NCBI GenBank assembly: GCA_963731125.1
Contig: CAVSVP010000020.1
Location: 1-64,000, forward strand
Reading direction: 5' to 3'
From: CAVSVP01 sp963731125
Lineage (GTDB): Bacteria; Pseudomonadota; Gammaproteobacteria; Competibacterales; Competibacteraceae
DNA length: 64,000 bases
Part shown: in pieces, positions 1-8,075 of the stretch
Layout of the letters: every line of letters begins with the position of its first letter
Position numbering within the stretch: position 1 is the first letter of the stretch
Program-made: the position numbers and the translations under genes
Notes under the pieces: generated by a model
Databases searched by the model: none
Told to the model about the DNA's origin: nothing
Seen by the model: the letters and a program-made list of their open reading frames with translations, nothing else

Positions 1-59
1 CCGAGTTTACCGCGTAATTTGGAAAAGTTTTTGTTCTACTGAGAGATTCAGTCGGTTTT

Positions 60-1905
60 TGTATGACCTACGTGGCGAGATAGCGGCCGAGGTCGAGGGT
101 GTCGTAGAGGGTGCGCTGGTCGTCTGACATCGCCGAGAGGGTCATGTGGAGCGTTGGGGCGCGGCGGTTGTCTGGCGACGGATAGACAATGCTCACCTCG
201 CGGATGTGGCTCAGCTGCTTAAGAAGGTCGGGGATCGAGCGGTCGATGCCGTGTTGATAAAGCTCGCGCCGTAGCAAGCTGCACAGCATCAGGGCGAGCA
301 CGCAGCAGAACACGTGCACTTCGACCTTTTGATCGGTCCAGTGATGCTGGGGTCGCAAACCAATGTGATGGGGATCCTTCATCCGTCGAAAGCCGGTCTC
401 GAGGTGATGCTGGGCCCGGTAGCCACGAATAATCTCCCCATCGGTCCAGGCCTCATGGTCGGTAAACAAGAGGGTTTTGCCCAACAAGGTCTTCTGTAAG
501 CGTTGCCAGGCGCGGTGATCGAAGCGATAGCTCAGCGTCGGCAGGCCCTCACGTTCGCCGACCGCCACCTGGAACAGCTCGCTCAGATGGCGCGCGTTGA
601 GCCAGCCCTGCACCTTCTTGGTCACGCTGTCGACGGTGGGGGGCTGGCCGCCGCGGACCTGCCCCGTGTGCCAGCGCCGCAATTGGTATTGGAGCGCCCG
701 TAGCCGTTGTTGGCGCTTGGCGATCTCGCGCAGCAGCGTGCGGGCTTGCGCCACGAAGCGGTTCTCGTTGTAAGTCACCAGGACGGTGCGCTCGACGCCG
801 AAGACCTCCCAGCGGGTGCGATAGACGCTGACCCCTGCCAGGCCCTCGTCAGGCAGCGTGTGGAACCGCCGGGCGGGAATCGCCAGCAGCTTGGGATGGT
901 AGGTGGGCACCAGGGAGCCGATGAAGTGATAGGGGCTGTCGGCGATGGCCTCGAGATTGGCCTGGGCGTTATTGCCCTTGTCGAAGATGAGGGTCACGTG
1001 TTCGGTGCCGTCGGTGATGGCGCGATAGCGCGCTACCAACGCGGCGGTCAGACTCTGGAAGGTGGTGGCATCGGTCTGGTTACCGGGATAGGTGCGATGC
1101 AACAGCGGCACATGGAAATCGGCCGAGACTAACAGCGCCAGGCCGACGATGCGCAGCGCCTGCCGCCCTTCTTTGCTCTTGCCACGTTGGGCCAAGGTGG
1201 AGCGCTCGTTGAAGGTATCGATGAAGGTAAAGAAGTTAGTGGCATCGAACAGCACCCGCTGCAAGTCGATGTTAAAATCGCGCACCATCTGCACCACCAC
1301 CTCGTGCTCGATGGCGTCGATGGCCTGACGCGAGACCCGATCCATGTTGTCCCAGAAGCGCTGGCTGGAGAGCTGTCTGGCGTCGATGGGCAGCAAGCGC
1401 CGCAGGGCGGTGTCTTGGAACCAGGGCCCGATGCTGGCTTTGCTGCCCGGGGCGACGCAGCGATTGAGGATGGCCACCAGCAGATAGGTGCCCACCGAGG
1501 GACCGTTACGCTGCTTGGGCACATGGCGGTCGATATGCTCAACCAGCTGCAAGCGCTGGGCGAGGTCATACAGGGCGACCACGGCGCCAAACTCGGTGAT
1601 GCCGGCTTCCTTGGGAGCCGGCAAGGCAGAGGGGTTGCCGCAGCCTTCGGTCAGGGCAGCGATGAGGTCGTCGGCACGGCCGAGGTACTTTTGCCAGACG
1701 ATTGTCGGCTTGCCGTTGATGCGCTGGCATTCCCGGGCGTAGTAGTACGGTTTGCCGTGGATGGTTTTTTTGATGATGCTCGCCATAGATTAGGACATAC
1801 AATAGCTTGTATTACGCCTTGTGTCTAGTCCTAAACTATAGGTATTTACTGGCTAGAAAGCCAGATTAATGTTTTGAAATTCGACTCCTATTTTTAGGTC
1901 ATACA
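60..1905 (-). mobile_element. IS1634-like insertion sequence
   Basis: The element holds one transposase gene on the minus strand. An 11-bp inverted repeat TGTATGACCTA is seen at 60-70, overlapping the transposase stop codon, and at 1895-1905. A one-mismatch copy lies at 1791-1801, just upstream of the start codon. I placed the right end at the outer perfect copy because this leaves room for a promoter. No convincing target-site duplication was found, so the ends are tentative. Confidence 0.5.
68..1786 (-). CDS. IS1634-family transposase (DDE type)
   Basis: This 572-residue protein has the layout of IS1634-group transposases in the IS4 superfamily. It has an N-terminal strand-rich segment (Gly-Lys-Pro-Tyr-Tyr-Tyr near residue 12), then the DDE core. 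Likely acidic residues are the Asp in VLFDATNFF (about residue 180), the Asp in LIFDKGNN (about 265), and the Glu in HHLETGFRRMKD (about 470), in the usual Y-(2)-R...E context. The length is normal and the frame is open, so the element may still be active. The gene points leftward, and the adjacent second IS on its right is degraded. The family assignment rests on motif recognition only. Confidence 0.85.
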   Translation of the reverse strand: MASIIKKTIHGKPYYYARECQRINGKPTIVWQKYLGRADDLIAALTEGCGNPSALPAPKEAGITEFGAVVALYDLAQRLQLVEHIDRHVPKQRNGPSVGTYLLVAILNRCVAPGSKASIGPWFQDTALRRLLPIDARQLSSQRFWDNMDRVSRQAIDAIEHEVVVQMVRDFNIDLQRVLFDATNFFTFIDTFNERSTLAQRGKSKEGRQALRIVGLALLVSADFHVPLLHRTYPGNQTDATTFQSLTAALVARYRAITDGTEHVTLIFDKGNNAQANLEAIADSPYHFIGSLVPTYHPKLLAIPARRFHTLPDEGLAGVSVYRTRWEVFGVERTVLVTYNENRFVAQARTLLREIAKRQQRLRALQYQLRRWHTGQVRGGQPPTVDSVTKKVQGWLNARHLSELFQVAVGEREGLPTLSYRFDHRAWQRLQKTLLGKTLLFTDHEAWTDGEIIRGYRAQHHLETGFRRMKDPHHIGLRPQHHWTDQKVEVHVFCCVLALMLCSLLRRELYQHGIDRSIPDLLKQLSHIREVSIVYPSPDNRRAPTLHMTLSAMSDDQRTLYDTLDLGRYLAT

Positions 1906-1906
1906 C

Positions 1907-3514
1907 TTGAAGCCAGCCGAACCGCTCACCAACCGACCCTAAAAAGGGAGAACAAACCCCATAGTAACAAGGAGTTATGAAATACTTAGATACCCCAGAT
2001 GAACGAAGTTCACTCCAGCGTTACGGCATCTCGCGGTAAACTCGGGCTAGAGAGCTTTCAAAGTGTCTTTTCCCGACACCGCAGTTGGCTGCTGTTCGCG
2101 GCGGTGGTGTTGAGTTTTCTGGCCGCCCCGGAGATGATCGGGGTGACCTCGATGTGTCGGTTCTGGCGCGGAGACGAACGGGGCTATCATCGCTTGCTGC
2201 ACTTTTTTCGCTCCACGGCCTATAGCGATGATGAACTCCTGGCGGCATGGCAGCGCTATGTGTTGAGCCAGGCGGTCACGGTCGAGGTCGAGGGGCGGTG
2301 TGTGTTGTTGGGCGATCATACCCATGTGGTCAAGGACGGAGGGCGAATGCCCGGGGTGGTATCGCTGCGTGAGACCTCGGAGACACAACGCAAGCCCTCC
2401 TATTTCCGCGGCCACTGTTGGGGCGCGGTCGGTCTGGTGGTGGGCTCGCTGAGGGCGTGTTTTTGTTTGCCGTTGGCGTTTCGTATCCATCAAGGCTTCT
2501 GCCATCGGGGCGAAGGGGAGCCCGGCTCGGCGCGCCCCGGTCCGAGCTTGGCGGAGCGGGGGGTGCACATGGCGCTGAGCTTCGCCGTCAGTCACGACCG
2601 TCCGGCGTTTTTGGTGTTGGATGCATTCTTCTCCACCGCCGGGGTGTTTCGCCTGGCCCGCTCGGTGTATTCGCTCATTTTGAAACAACCGTATCTGACG
2701 ATCCTGACGCGGGCGAAAAAAAACTACGTAGCCTATTTCCCGGCCGAGCCCAAGCCGCCCGGCCGCCGGGGGCCGCAACCACGCTATGGCGACAAAGTGC
2801 ATCTGATGGCGTGTTTCGATCATCCGCAGTTGTTTCACACCGTCCAGTGTCACGTCTACGGTAAGCTCGAAGCGGTCCAACTGATGCGTATTCCGTTACT
2901 GTGGAAACCCCTCGGGGACTGGCTGTTGTTCATCTTCGCCATCACCTCCCGCGGCCCGATTGTGCTGATGTCCTCCGATCTGACGCTCTCAGCGACCACC
3001 GCCATCGAGCTGTATGGCAGCCGGACCCGCATAGAAACCCTGTTTTCGATGATGAAAAACATCCTCGGTGCCTTTCGTTTCCATTTCTGGACCAAGCAAC
3101 TGCCCCGTCACTCCCGCCGCCCCACGGCCAATCGGAAGTTGAAGATCCCACGCCCCGAGCACCTCCCCACTGTCGAGGCCTGTTGGCAAGCTTAGGAAAG
3201 CTTCGTCCTGTGTGCCGCCATCGCGCTCGGACTGTTGCAGCTCATCGCGCTTCGTTTCGGTACCGAGGTCTGGCAACACCACGCGCTCTATCTGCGCACC
3301 CGCTCACGCGAGCTGCCCTCGGAAAACACCGTCCGACCAGGGTTGGCCCCTCTCGTGCTCAAACAACTTCTCCATCTCCCGCCAAACAGCCGTATCGCGA
3401 AGATACGCCGCTACTTCGTGGGCGTCGAGGAGGATGCGCCTAACGATGATCGCCAAGCAGCATGAATCATCGCTGAAATCACAGGGTGGCGTAGTGTTTC
3501 ACCGGCTGATTCAA
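1907..3514 (+). mobile_element. Remnant insertion sequence (IS4-like) abutting the first IS
   Basis: Imperfect inverted ends are suggested at 1907-1921 and 3501-3514 (TTGAA, then a CAGCCG core, about 12 of 15 positions with one gap). They enclose the nonsense-broken transposase gene. The left end would start one base after the right end of the neighbouring IS1634-like element. The ends are weak and unproven. Confidence 0.35.
1999..3465 (+). pseudogene. Transposase gene interrupted by an in-frame TAG
   Basis: The first part codes for 398 residues with a DDE-transposase look: LLGDHTHVVKDG (about residue 104), FLVLDAFF with its Asp, and SRTRIETLFSMMKN carrying the likely catalytic Glu near the end. 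Translation stops at TAG (3193-3195). The same frame continues without interruption for a further 90 codons to TGA at 3463-3465 (from ESFVLCAAIALGLLQL onward), which looks like the normal hydrophobic C-terminal tail. The break is therefore a single nonsense codon, not a frameshift. Together the two parts give about 489 codons. The family resembles IS4/IS701-type transposases; the exact family was not settled. Confidence 0.75.
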
Positions 3515-3544
3515 CGATCGGCCGCAGTTAGTTTTGCTCGATGT

Positions 3545-3880
3545 TCAGACAGAGAAGTTATGACTGACGAGTTTACTAATAAAAACCACAGATTCGTTCC
3601 AAAATTCTTTTTCGGTAACATGCTGAACCAGACGGCTATACGCGTTTTCCGCCTCCCCTACGTACACTTTTGGCTTTGCAGTCGACGACTCTGCTTTGCC
3701 GAAAAGCAAATAGACAGCAGTACCTCTCAACTCTTGTCGATCGGCACAATCTTTGACCTTGCCTCTTGGAATACGATAAGCCTTTCCTGTCCAGTTGGAT
3801 AGTTCGCAAATTATTCTTCCATCTGGATCAGCATCCATCAAAAAAAATTTAATTGTTTTTCCATAATTTTTTGAGAACAT
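3545..3880 (-). pseudogene. GIY-YIG nuclease-like protein, C-terminally truncated
   Basis: The 111 residues resemble the N-terminal half of stand-alone GIY-YIG nucleases. A strand with VYLLFGK is followed by VYVGEAENAYSRLVQH, which matches the YVGE...RL..H pattern where the catalytic Arg and His normally sit. The typical continuation with the metal-binding Glu is missing: after FISK the frame runs into unrelated residues and stops. The truncation point lies a few dozen bases from the presumed end of the degraded IS, so insertion or deletion by that element is the simplest explanation. It is probably not functional as a nuclease. Confidence 0.55.
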
Positions 3881-4013
3881 CGTAATGCCTACAGAAAACT
3901 AATGATAGCCATAACTCACGAGCGGATAGCGAGTCGAGGTAATCGCTTAGGCAGATAGCATGTTAATCCAAGTTTGTTTAAGCTAATAAGTTTGGCTCAC
4001 TTTAGTTTATTAC

Positions 4014-4046
4014 TATAGACTTAAAAGGAAGTGGCTTTTAGTCTAT
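4014..4046. repeat. Inverted repeat near the end of mnmE
   Basis: ATAGACTTAAAAG and CTTTTAGTCTAT form an imperfect 12-bp hairpin with one bulge. It lies about 85 bp beyond the mnmE stop codon and has no T-tract, so a terminator role is less likely than for the next hairpin. The rest of 3881-4129 shows nothing clear. Confidence 0.35.
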
Positions 4047-4065
4047 GGCCTCGATTTATAAGACA

Positions 4066-4090
4066 ATAAAAAAGCGCAATTCAGCGCCTT
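4066..4090 (-). terminator. Rho-independent terminator of mnmE
   Basis: On the minus strand a short GC stem (AGGCGC/GCGCTT around a TGAATT loop) is followed by a run of six T. It lies about 40 bp downstream of the mnmE stop codon. Confidence 0.55.
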
Positions 4091-4129
4091 GTTCTCTAAT
4101 AACTCTATTAAATCCTATTGAACTCAATA

Positions 4130-5479
4130 CTACTTCCCAATACAGAAAGAAGAGAAAATCCGGCCTAGCAAATCGTCGCTGGTGAACTCCCCGGTGATCT
4201 CAGCCAACGCGACTTGTGCCTGGCGCAATTCTTCGGCAACCAACTCGCCTGCACGCACAACCTCCAGCTGATAACGCGCTGCCTGCAAAGCCTTGCCAGC
4301 TCGATCCATAGCGTCCAAATGGCGGCGCCGGGCCATAAAGCTACTGGCGCTGGTTCCCTGATAACCCATGCAGGCCTTAAGATGACTTCGCAATAAATTC
4401 AGCCCCGTCTGCGTTTTCGCCGACAAAAAAATTTCCGTACCCCGCACCCCTTCCCTGAGAGCAGGCGCCTTACCGGTCAAGTCTATTTTGTTGTATAGCA
4501 CAGTGATGGCCGAATCTGGCGGCAGTTGCTCACACCATTGCTGTTCTTCACCGGTCATGCCGAGGTGATCATCCACTACCATCAAAATCCGGTCAGCCGC
4601 CAGAATTTCCTGCCAGGCCCGGCGAATTCCCTCCTGCTCTACGATATCCATACTTTCCCGCAATCCTGCGGTATCGATGACATGAAGCGGCATACCATCA
4701 AGGCTGATATACTCACGCAATACGTCCCGGGTCGTTCCGGGAACCTCCGTGACGATGGCAGCCTCGCGACCAGCCAATCGATTCAGCAGACTGGATTTAC
4801 CGGCATTGGGGCGACCGGCGATAACCACGGTCATGCCATCCCGCAACAGCCGCCCCTGAGACGCGGCAGCACGCAAAGCATTGAAGCGCTCAGCGAGTCC
4901 CTGCAAACGCTCGACGATATGACCATCGGCGAGAAAATCAATTTCTTCCTCGGGAAAATCGATAGCCGCCTCCACGTATATGCGAAGCTCGATAAGCGCT
5001 TCCACCAGTGCCTGCACCCGTTGGGAAAACTCCCCCTGCAGAGAACGCATAGCGGCCCGTGCCGCTTCAGCACTACCGCTTTCGATAAGATCGGCCACCG
5101 CCTCGGCTTGGGCAAGGTCCAGTTTGCCGTTGAGAAAAGCCCGCTCGGAAAATTCACCCGGCTGGGCCAGGCGTGCACCCAACTCCAACACCCGCGCCAG
5201 TAACAAGTCCATAACCACCGGGCCGCCATGTCCCTGCAATTCCAGCACGTCTTCCCCCGTAAAGGAATGGGGTGCCGGAAAGAAGAGGACGATGCCCGCA
5301 TCGATAAGCTGCCCTGCACCATCGCGGAAGCGCCGCAAACTGGCGCGGCGGGGGCGGGGAACATCCCCCGTCAGATCTTCGGCAATCGCCGCACTCAGCG
5401 CACCGGACACGCGCACGATGCCCACCCCGCCACGGCCCGGCGGAGTAGCGACGGCAGCGATGGTATCTGAGGTTACCAT
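4130..5479 (-). CDS. mnmE: tRNA uridine-5-carboxymethylaminomethyl modification GTPase MnmE
   Basis: MnmE works with MnmG to place the carboxymethylaminomethyl group on U34 of tRNAs reading two-codon boxes. The start chosen is ATG at 5479, because GGAGGAAG sits about eight bases upstream; an open frame extends further but lacks such a signal. The protein begins with the formyl-folate-binding domain (TIAAVATPPGRGGVGIVRVSG). It then has a helical domain that carries an inserted G domain with G1 (GRPNAGKSSLLN), G3 (DTAGLR) and G4 (NKID). The C-terminal CIGK, whose Cys is catalytic, is present. The 449-residue length is normal. It is the last gene of the rpmH-rnpA-yidD-yidC-mnmE run. Confidence 0.97.
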   Translation of the reverse strand: MVTSDTIAAVATPPGRGGVGIVRVSGALSAAIAEDLTGDVPRPRRASLRRFRDGAGQLIDAGIVLFFPAPHSFTGEDVLELQGHGGPVVMDLLLARVLELGARLAQPGEFSERAFLNGKLDLAQAEAVADLIESGSAEAARAAMRSLQGEFSQRVQALVEALIELRIYVEAAIDFPEEEIDFLADGHIVERLQGLAERFNALRAAASQGRLLRDGMTVVIAGRPNAGKSSLLNRLAGREAAIVTEVPGTTRDVLREYISLDGMPLHVIDTAGLRESMDIVEQEGIRRAWQEILAADRILMVVDDHLGMTGEEQQWCEQLPPDSAITVLYNKIDLTGKAPALREGVRGTEIFLSAKTQTGLNLLRSHLKACMGYQGTSASSFMARRRHLDAMDRAGKALQAARYQLEVVRAGELVAEELRQAQVALAEITGEFTSDDLLGRIFSSFCIGK

Positions 5480-5522
5480 TGGAGTTCTTCCTCCGCCTGG
5501 GCAAAGCCGCAAACGGAGAAAC

Positions 5523-7196
5523 TTAGGTCTTGACGGGGCTCTGTTCTACCCGCTTGGTGATGACATACTGCTGGGCAATAGAGAGAACATTGTTCACCAC
5601 CCAATACAACACCAGACCGGCGGGAAAAAAGAGGAAAAAGAACGTAAAGACAAATGGCAGAGCCATCATCACCTTGGCCTGCATCGGATCCGGGGGAGGC
5701 GGATTCAGCTTCTGCTGGATAAACATGGTCACCCCCATGATGATGGGCAGGACATAATACGGATCTTTAACGGACAAGTCCTGAATCCATAACATAAACG
5801 GCGCCTGGCGGAGCTCAACGCTTTCCAGCAGCATCCAGTACAGCGCGATAAATACCGGAATTTGCACCACAATCGGCAGACATCCACCCAAGGGATTGAT
5901 TTTTTCCTTTTTGTACATATCCATCATGGCCTGATTCATGCGCTGCCTGTCGTCGCCGTAGCGCTCCTTGAGACTGGCCATCTTCGGCGCCAGCCGCCGC
6001 ATATTGGCCATGGACTTGTAGCTGGTTTCGGAAAGTTTAAAGAACGCAGCTTTGATAAGAACGGTGAGCACGATAATCGCCCAGCCCCAGTTACCTACTA
6101 TCCGATGGATCATTTTGAGTAACCAGAATAACGGCTGAGCAATAATGGTAAGAAACCCATAATCTACGGTTAACCGTAAATTCGGTGCGACTTCTTCTAA
6201 ACGATCCTGAATTTTGGGCCCCACGTAAAGCTGGGCCGCAAATGTGCCCACCTCGCCCGGTGCTACGGTTTGCTGTTGTCCCAGCATGCCTAGCACAAAG
6301 CGATTACCATCAATGACCTTAGTATAGAAAATGTCGGTTTGATCCTGCTTAGGTACCAAAGCCGCGAGAAAATAATGTTGGATCATGGCCACCCATCCGC
6401 CTATTACGGTTTGGTTAAGATCCTCTTTGGCCATATCATCAAAGGAAACTTTTTCGTAAGGCTCGTCGGGCGTGGAAATCACCCCACCCGTGTAAGTGTA
6501 CACGCCTCCGAGCAAACTGCGCTTTTGCTGAGGAGGCGTGCGTTGCAGCTGCCGATATTGGCTGCCGCGCCAATCTGCAGCCATACCGTTTTCTACTCGA
6601 TGAGTCAGATCGACAACAAAGCGATCACGGTAAAAAGTGTAGGTTTTAACAACCTTAAAGCCTGATGCGTCAGTCCACACCAGAGGAATTTGCAGACTAT
6701 CCGCGCCGGCCTTGAGGCGATATTCGGTTTGTTCGGGAACATAGCGGACATAATGATTGGGAGCGGGACCCGTGTCGGAAACCAGGCCCGACTGAATGAT
6801 AAACAACTCTGCTCGGTGGTCCTGTAGCACCGAAAAAGGCTTATCTTTTTGCTGCAGCGATTCTGAATAGGTGCGTAAACCCACATGCCTCAGATCACCG
6901 CCCAGAGTGTCGATCTCCGCTTCAAACAAATCCGTAATGACCCGAATACGCTGGCCGCTGCTAAGTGCAGGGCCGGGTGCTTGAGTGGCGGAAGGTGTAG
7001 GTGCGCTAGGCACATCTTGACTAGGTACATCCTGTCGAGACTGAGTTCCACCTTCAGGAACGGTCTCGGGAGTTGCGGGTGCCGTTGTAACGCTTGGCGG
7101 GGGACTTTTTCTGGCCTGGAACTCAATCCAGTTCTGCCAAATGAGAAACAGCACGAACAACAAGGCAATAACGAGCAGCAGTCTTTGATTTTCCAT
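5523..7196 (-). CDS. yidC: Membrane protein insertase YidC
   Basis: YidC inserts and folds inner-membrane proteins, alone or with SecYEG. The 557 residues match the proteobacterial long form (about 550). There is an N-terminal membrane anchor (residues 5-25), a Pro/Thr/Ala-rich linker, a large periplasmic beta domain (about 75-345), then the conserved core of five membrane segments from WGWAIIVLTVLIK onward. The core contains the cytoplasmic charged hairpin (MASLKERYGDDRQRMNQ) and LGGCLPIVVQIPVFIALY. The start codon overlaps the yidD stop codon (TAATG), indicating translational coupling. Confidence 0.97.
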   Translation of the reverse strand: MENQRLLLVIALLFVLFLIWQNWIEFQARKSPPPSVTTAPATPETVPEGGTQSRQDVPSQDVPSAPTPSATQAPGPALSSGQRIRVITDLFEAEIDTLGGDLRHVGLRTYSESLQQKDKPFSVLQDHRAELFIIQSGLVSDTGPAPNHYVRYVPEQTEYRLKAGADSLQIPLVWTDASGFKVVKTYTFYRDRFVVDLTHRVENGMAADWRGSQYRQLQRTPPQQKRSLLGGVYTYTGGVISTPDEPYEKVSFDDMAKEDLNQTVIGGWVAMIQHYFLAALVPKQDQTDIFYTKVIDGNRFVLGMLGQQQTVAPGEVGTFAAQLYVGPKIQDRLEEVAPNLRLTVDYGFLTIIAQPLFWLLKMIHRIVGNWGWAIIVLTVLIKAAFFKLSETSYKSMANMRRLAPKMASLKERYGDDRQRMNQAMMDMYKKEKINPLGGCLPIVVQIPVFIALYWMLLESVELRQAPFMLWIQDLSVKDPYYVLPIIMGVTMFIQQKLNPPPPDPMQAKVMMALPFVFTFFFLFFPAGLVLYWVVNNVLSIAQQYVITKRVEQSPVKT

Positions 7197-7426
7197 TAGC
7201 GGGTTGTCTTAGTGACTGGGGGGACAGGATCGACGCCACCCGGATGCCAGGGATGACAGCGCAACACTCGCTTTAGGGCAAGCCAGCACCCCATTAGAAC
7301 TCCATAACGGTCGATGGCCTCGACGGCATACTGGGAGCAACTTGGATAAAAGCGGCAGTGATTACCAAACAGAGGACTTATCAATAACTGATAGGCGCGT
7401 ATCAACCATATTAAAATTTTGCGCAT
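7196..7426 (-). CDS. yidD: Membrane protein insertion efficiency factor YidD
   Basis: YidD is a small amphipathic inner-membrane-associated protein that helps YidC-dependent insertion. The conserved core is obvious: ILIWLIRAYQLLISPLFG, CRFYPSCSQYAVEAI with two Cys, and CHPWHPGGVDPVP. I chose the internal ATG at 7426 (MRKILIW), which matches family starts; a longer frame starts at 7447. This gene overlaps the 3' end of rnpA by 16 bases and the yidC start by one base, the usual compact order. Confidence 0.93.
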   Translation of the reverse strand: MRKILIWLIRAYQLLISPLFGNHCRFYPSCSQYAVEAIDRYGVLMGCWLALKRVLRCHPWHPGGVDPVPPVTKTTR

Positions 7427-7770
7427 TGCTTTACCAGTCTCGCCCAATGTCTCTGCAGAGAATTAAAAAGTGTTGCATTATCGCAATCCGTCAAGTTCAA
7501 ACGACCAATAACAACAACATCGGTGCCGTTCAATTGGGATTGATGGTGGCGGAAACTCTCACGAATAATCCGTTTGATTCGATTGCGGACCACAGCAGAT
7601 TTGGCTGATTTTCGGGAAATGGCCAAACCGAGGCGGGGAAAACCCAGTGTGTTAGGTCGGGCGAGAACCGTGAAATAAGGATCCCCAGACTTTACAGGCT
7701 GCGCAAAAACGTTTTGAAAGTCAGCCTTAGTGCTCAGCTTGGCGCGCCGTGAAAAGCGCGCATCCTCCAC
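7411..7770 (-). CDS. rnpA: Ribonuclease P protein component
   Basis: This is the protein cofactor of RNase P, which removes 5' leaders from tRNA precursors. The 119 residues contain the hallmark RNR-type RNA-binding motif SAVVRNRIKRIIRESFR and an N-terminal FSRRAKLSTKADFQNVF. The start codon is GTG at 7770, six bases after the rpmH stop codon. No strong ribosome-binding site is visible, suggesting coupling to rpmH translation. The 3' end overlaps yidD. Confidence 0.95.
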   Translation of the reverse strand: MEDARFSRRAKLSTKADFQNVFAQPVKSGDPYFTVLARPNTLGFPRLGLAISRKSAKSAVVRNRIKRIIRESFRHHQSQLNGTDVVVIGRLNLTDCDNATLFNSLQRHWARLVKQCAKF

Positions 7771-7776
7771 AATGGC

Positions 7777-7911
7777 CTACGGCGCTAAACGAGCCCGACC
7801 CTTAGCGCGGCGCGCCTTAATAATCCGGCGCCCAGCCTTGGTAGCCATACGGGCCCGAAATCCGTGAGTACGTTTACGATGGATAATGCTAGGCTGAAAG
7901 GTCCGCTTCAT
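7777..7911 (-). CDS. rpmH: 50S ribosomal protein L34
   Basis: This 44-residue basic protein reads MKRTFQPSIIHRKRTHGF..., followed by RARMATKAGRRIIKARRAKG and ends RARLAP. It matches bacterial L34 along its whole length. It heads the rpmH-rnpA-yidD-yidC-mnmE operon and has a promoter-like sequence about 57 bp upstream. The neighbour on the other side is recG, not dnaA. Confidence 0.97.
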   Translation of the reverse strand: MKRTFQPSIIHRKRTHGFRARMATKAGRRIIKARRAKGRARLAP

Positions 7912-7967
7912 GAGTGCCCCCAGGAACTGAGTCAATAAATCTGAGCGTGCTGGAACAAAGACGCGGA

Positions 7968-7997
7968 AATGTACTAGCTTATCTATGTCACTGTCAA
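7968..7997 (-). promoter_or_regulatory. Putative sigma-70 promoter of rpmH operon
   Basis: On the minus strand a perfect -35 TTGACA (7992-7997) is followed after 18 bp by TACATT (7968-7973; four of six to TATAAT). It lies about 57 bp upstream of the rpmH start, in the divergent rpmH/recG gap. Confidence 0.5.
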
Positions 7998-8075
7998 GCC
8001 TTAGAAATCATATAAAAGCAAAGAGTGACTGTAGTCATGGGTTGTTTACGGTATGATTGGGCTAACTAACTCATA

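Noticed and set aside
1187..1828. 213-residue plus-strand frame opposite the first transposase
   Set aside because: It is the antisense shadow of an intact transposase with clear DDE motifs.
3193..3195. Programmed stop-codon read-through in the second transposase
   Set aside because: No recoding signal is visible and the neighbouring mobile genes are decayed; a nonsense mutation is simpler.
7912..8075. Replication origin beside rpmH
   Set aside because: dnaA and dnaN are not present and I see no cluster of DnaA boxes; the neighbour is recG.
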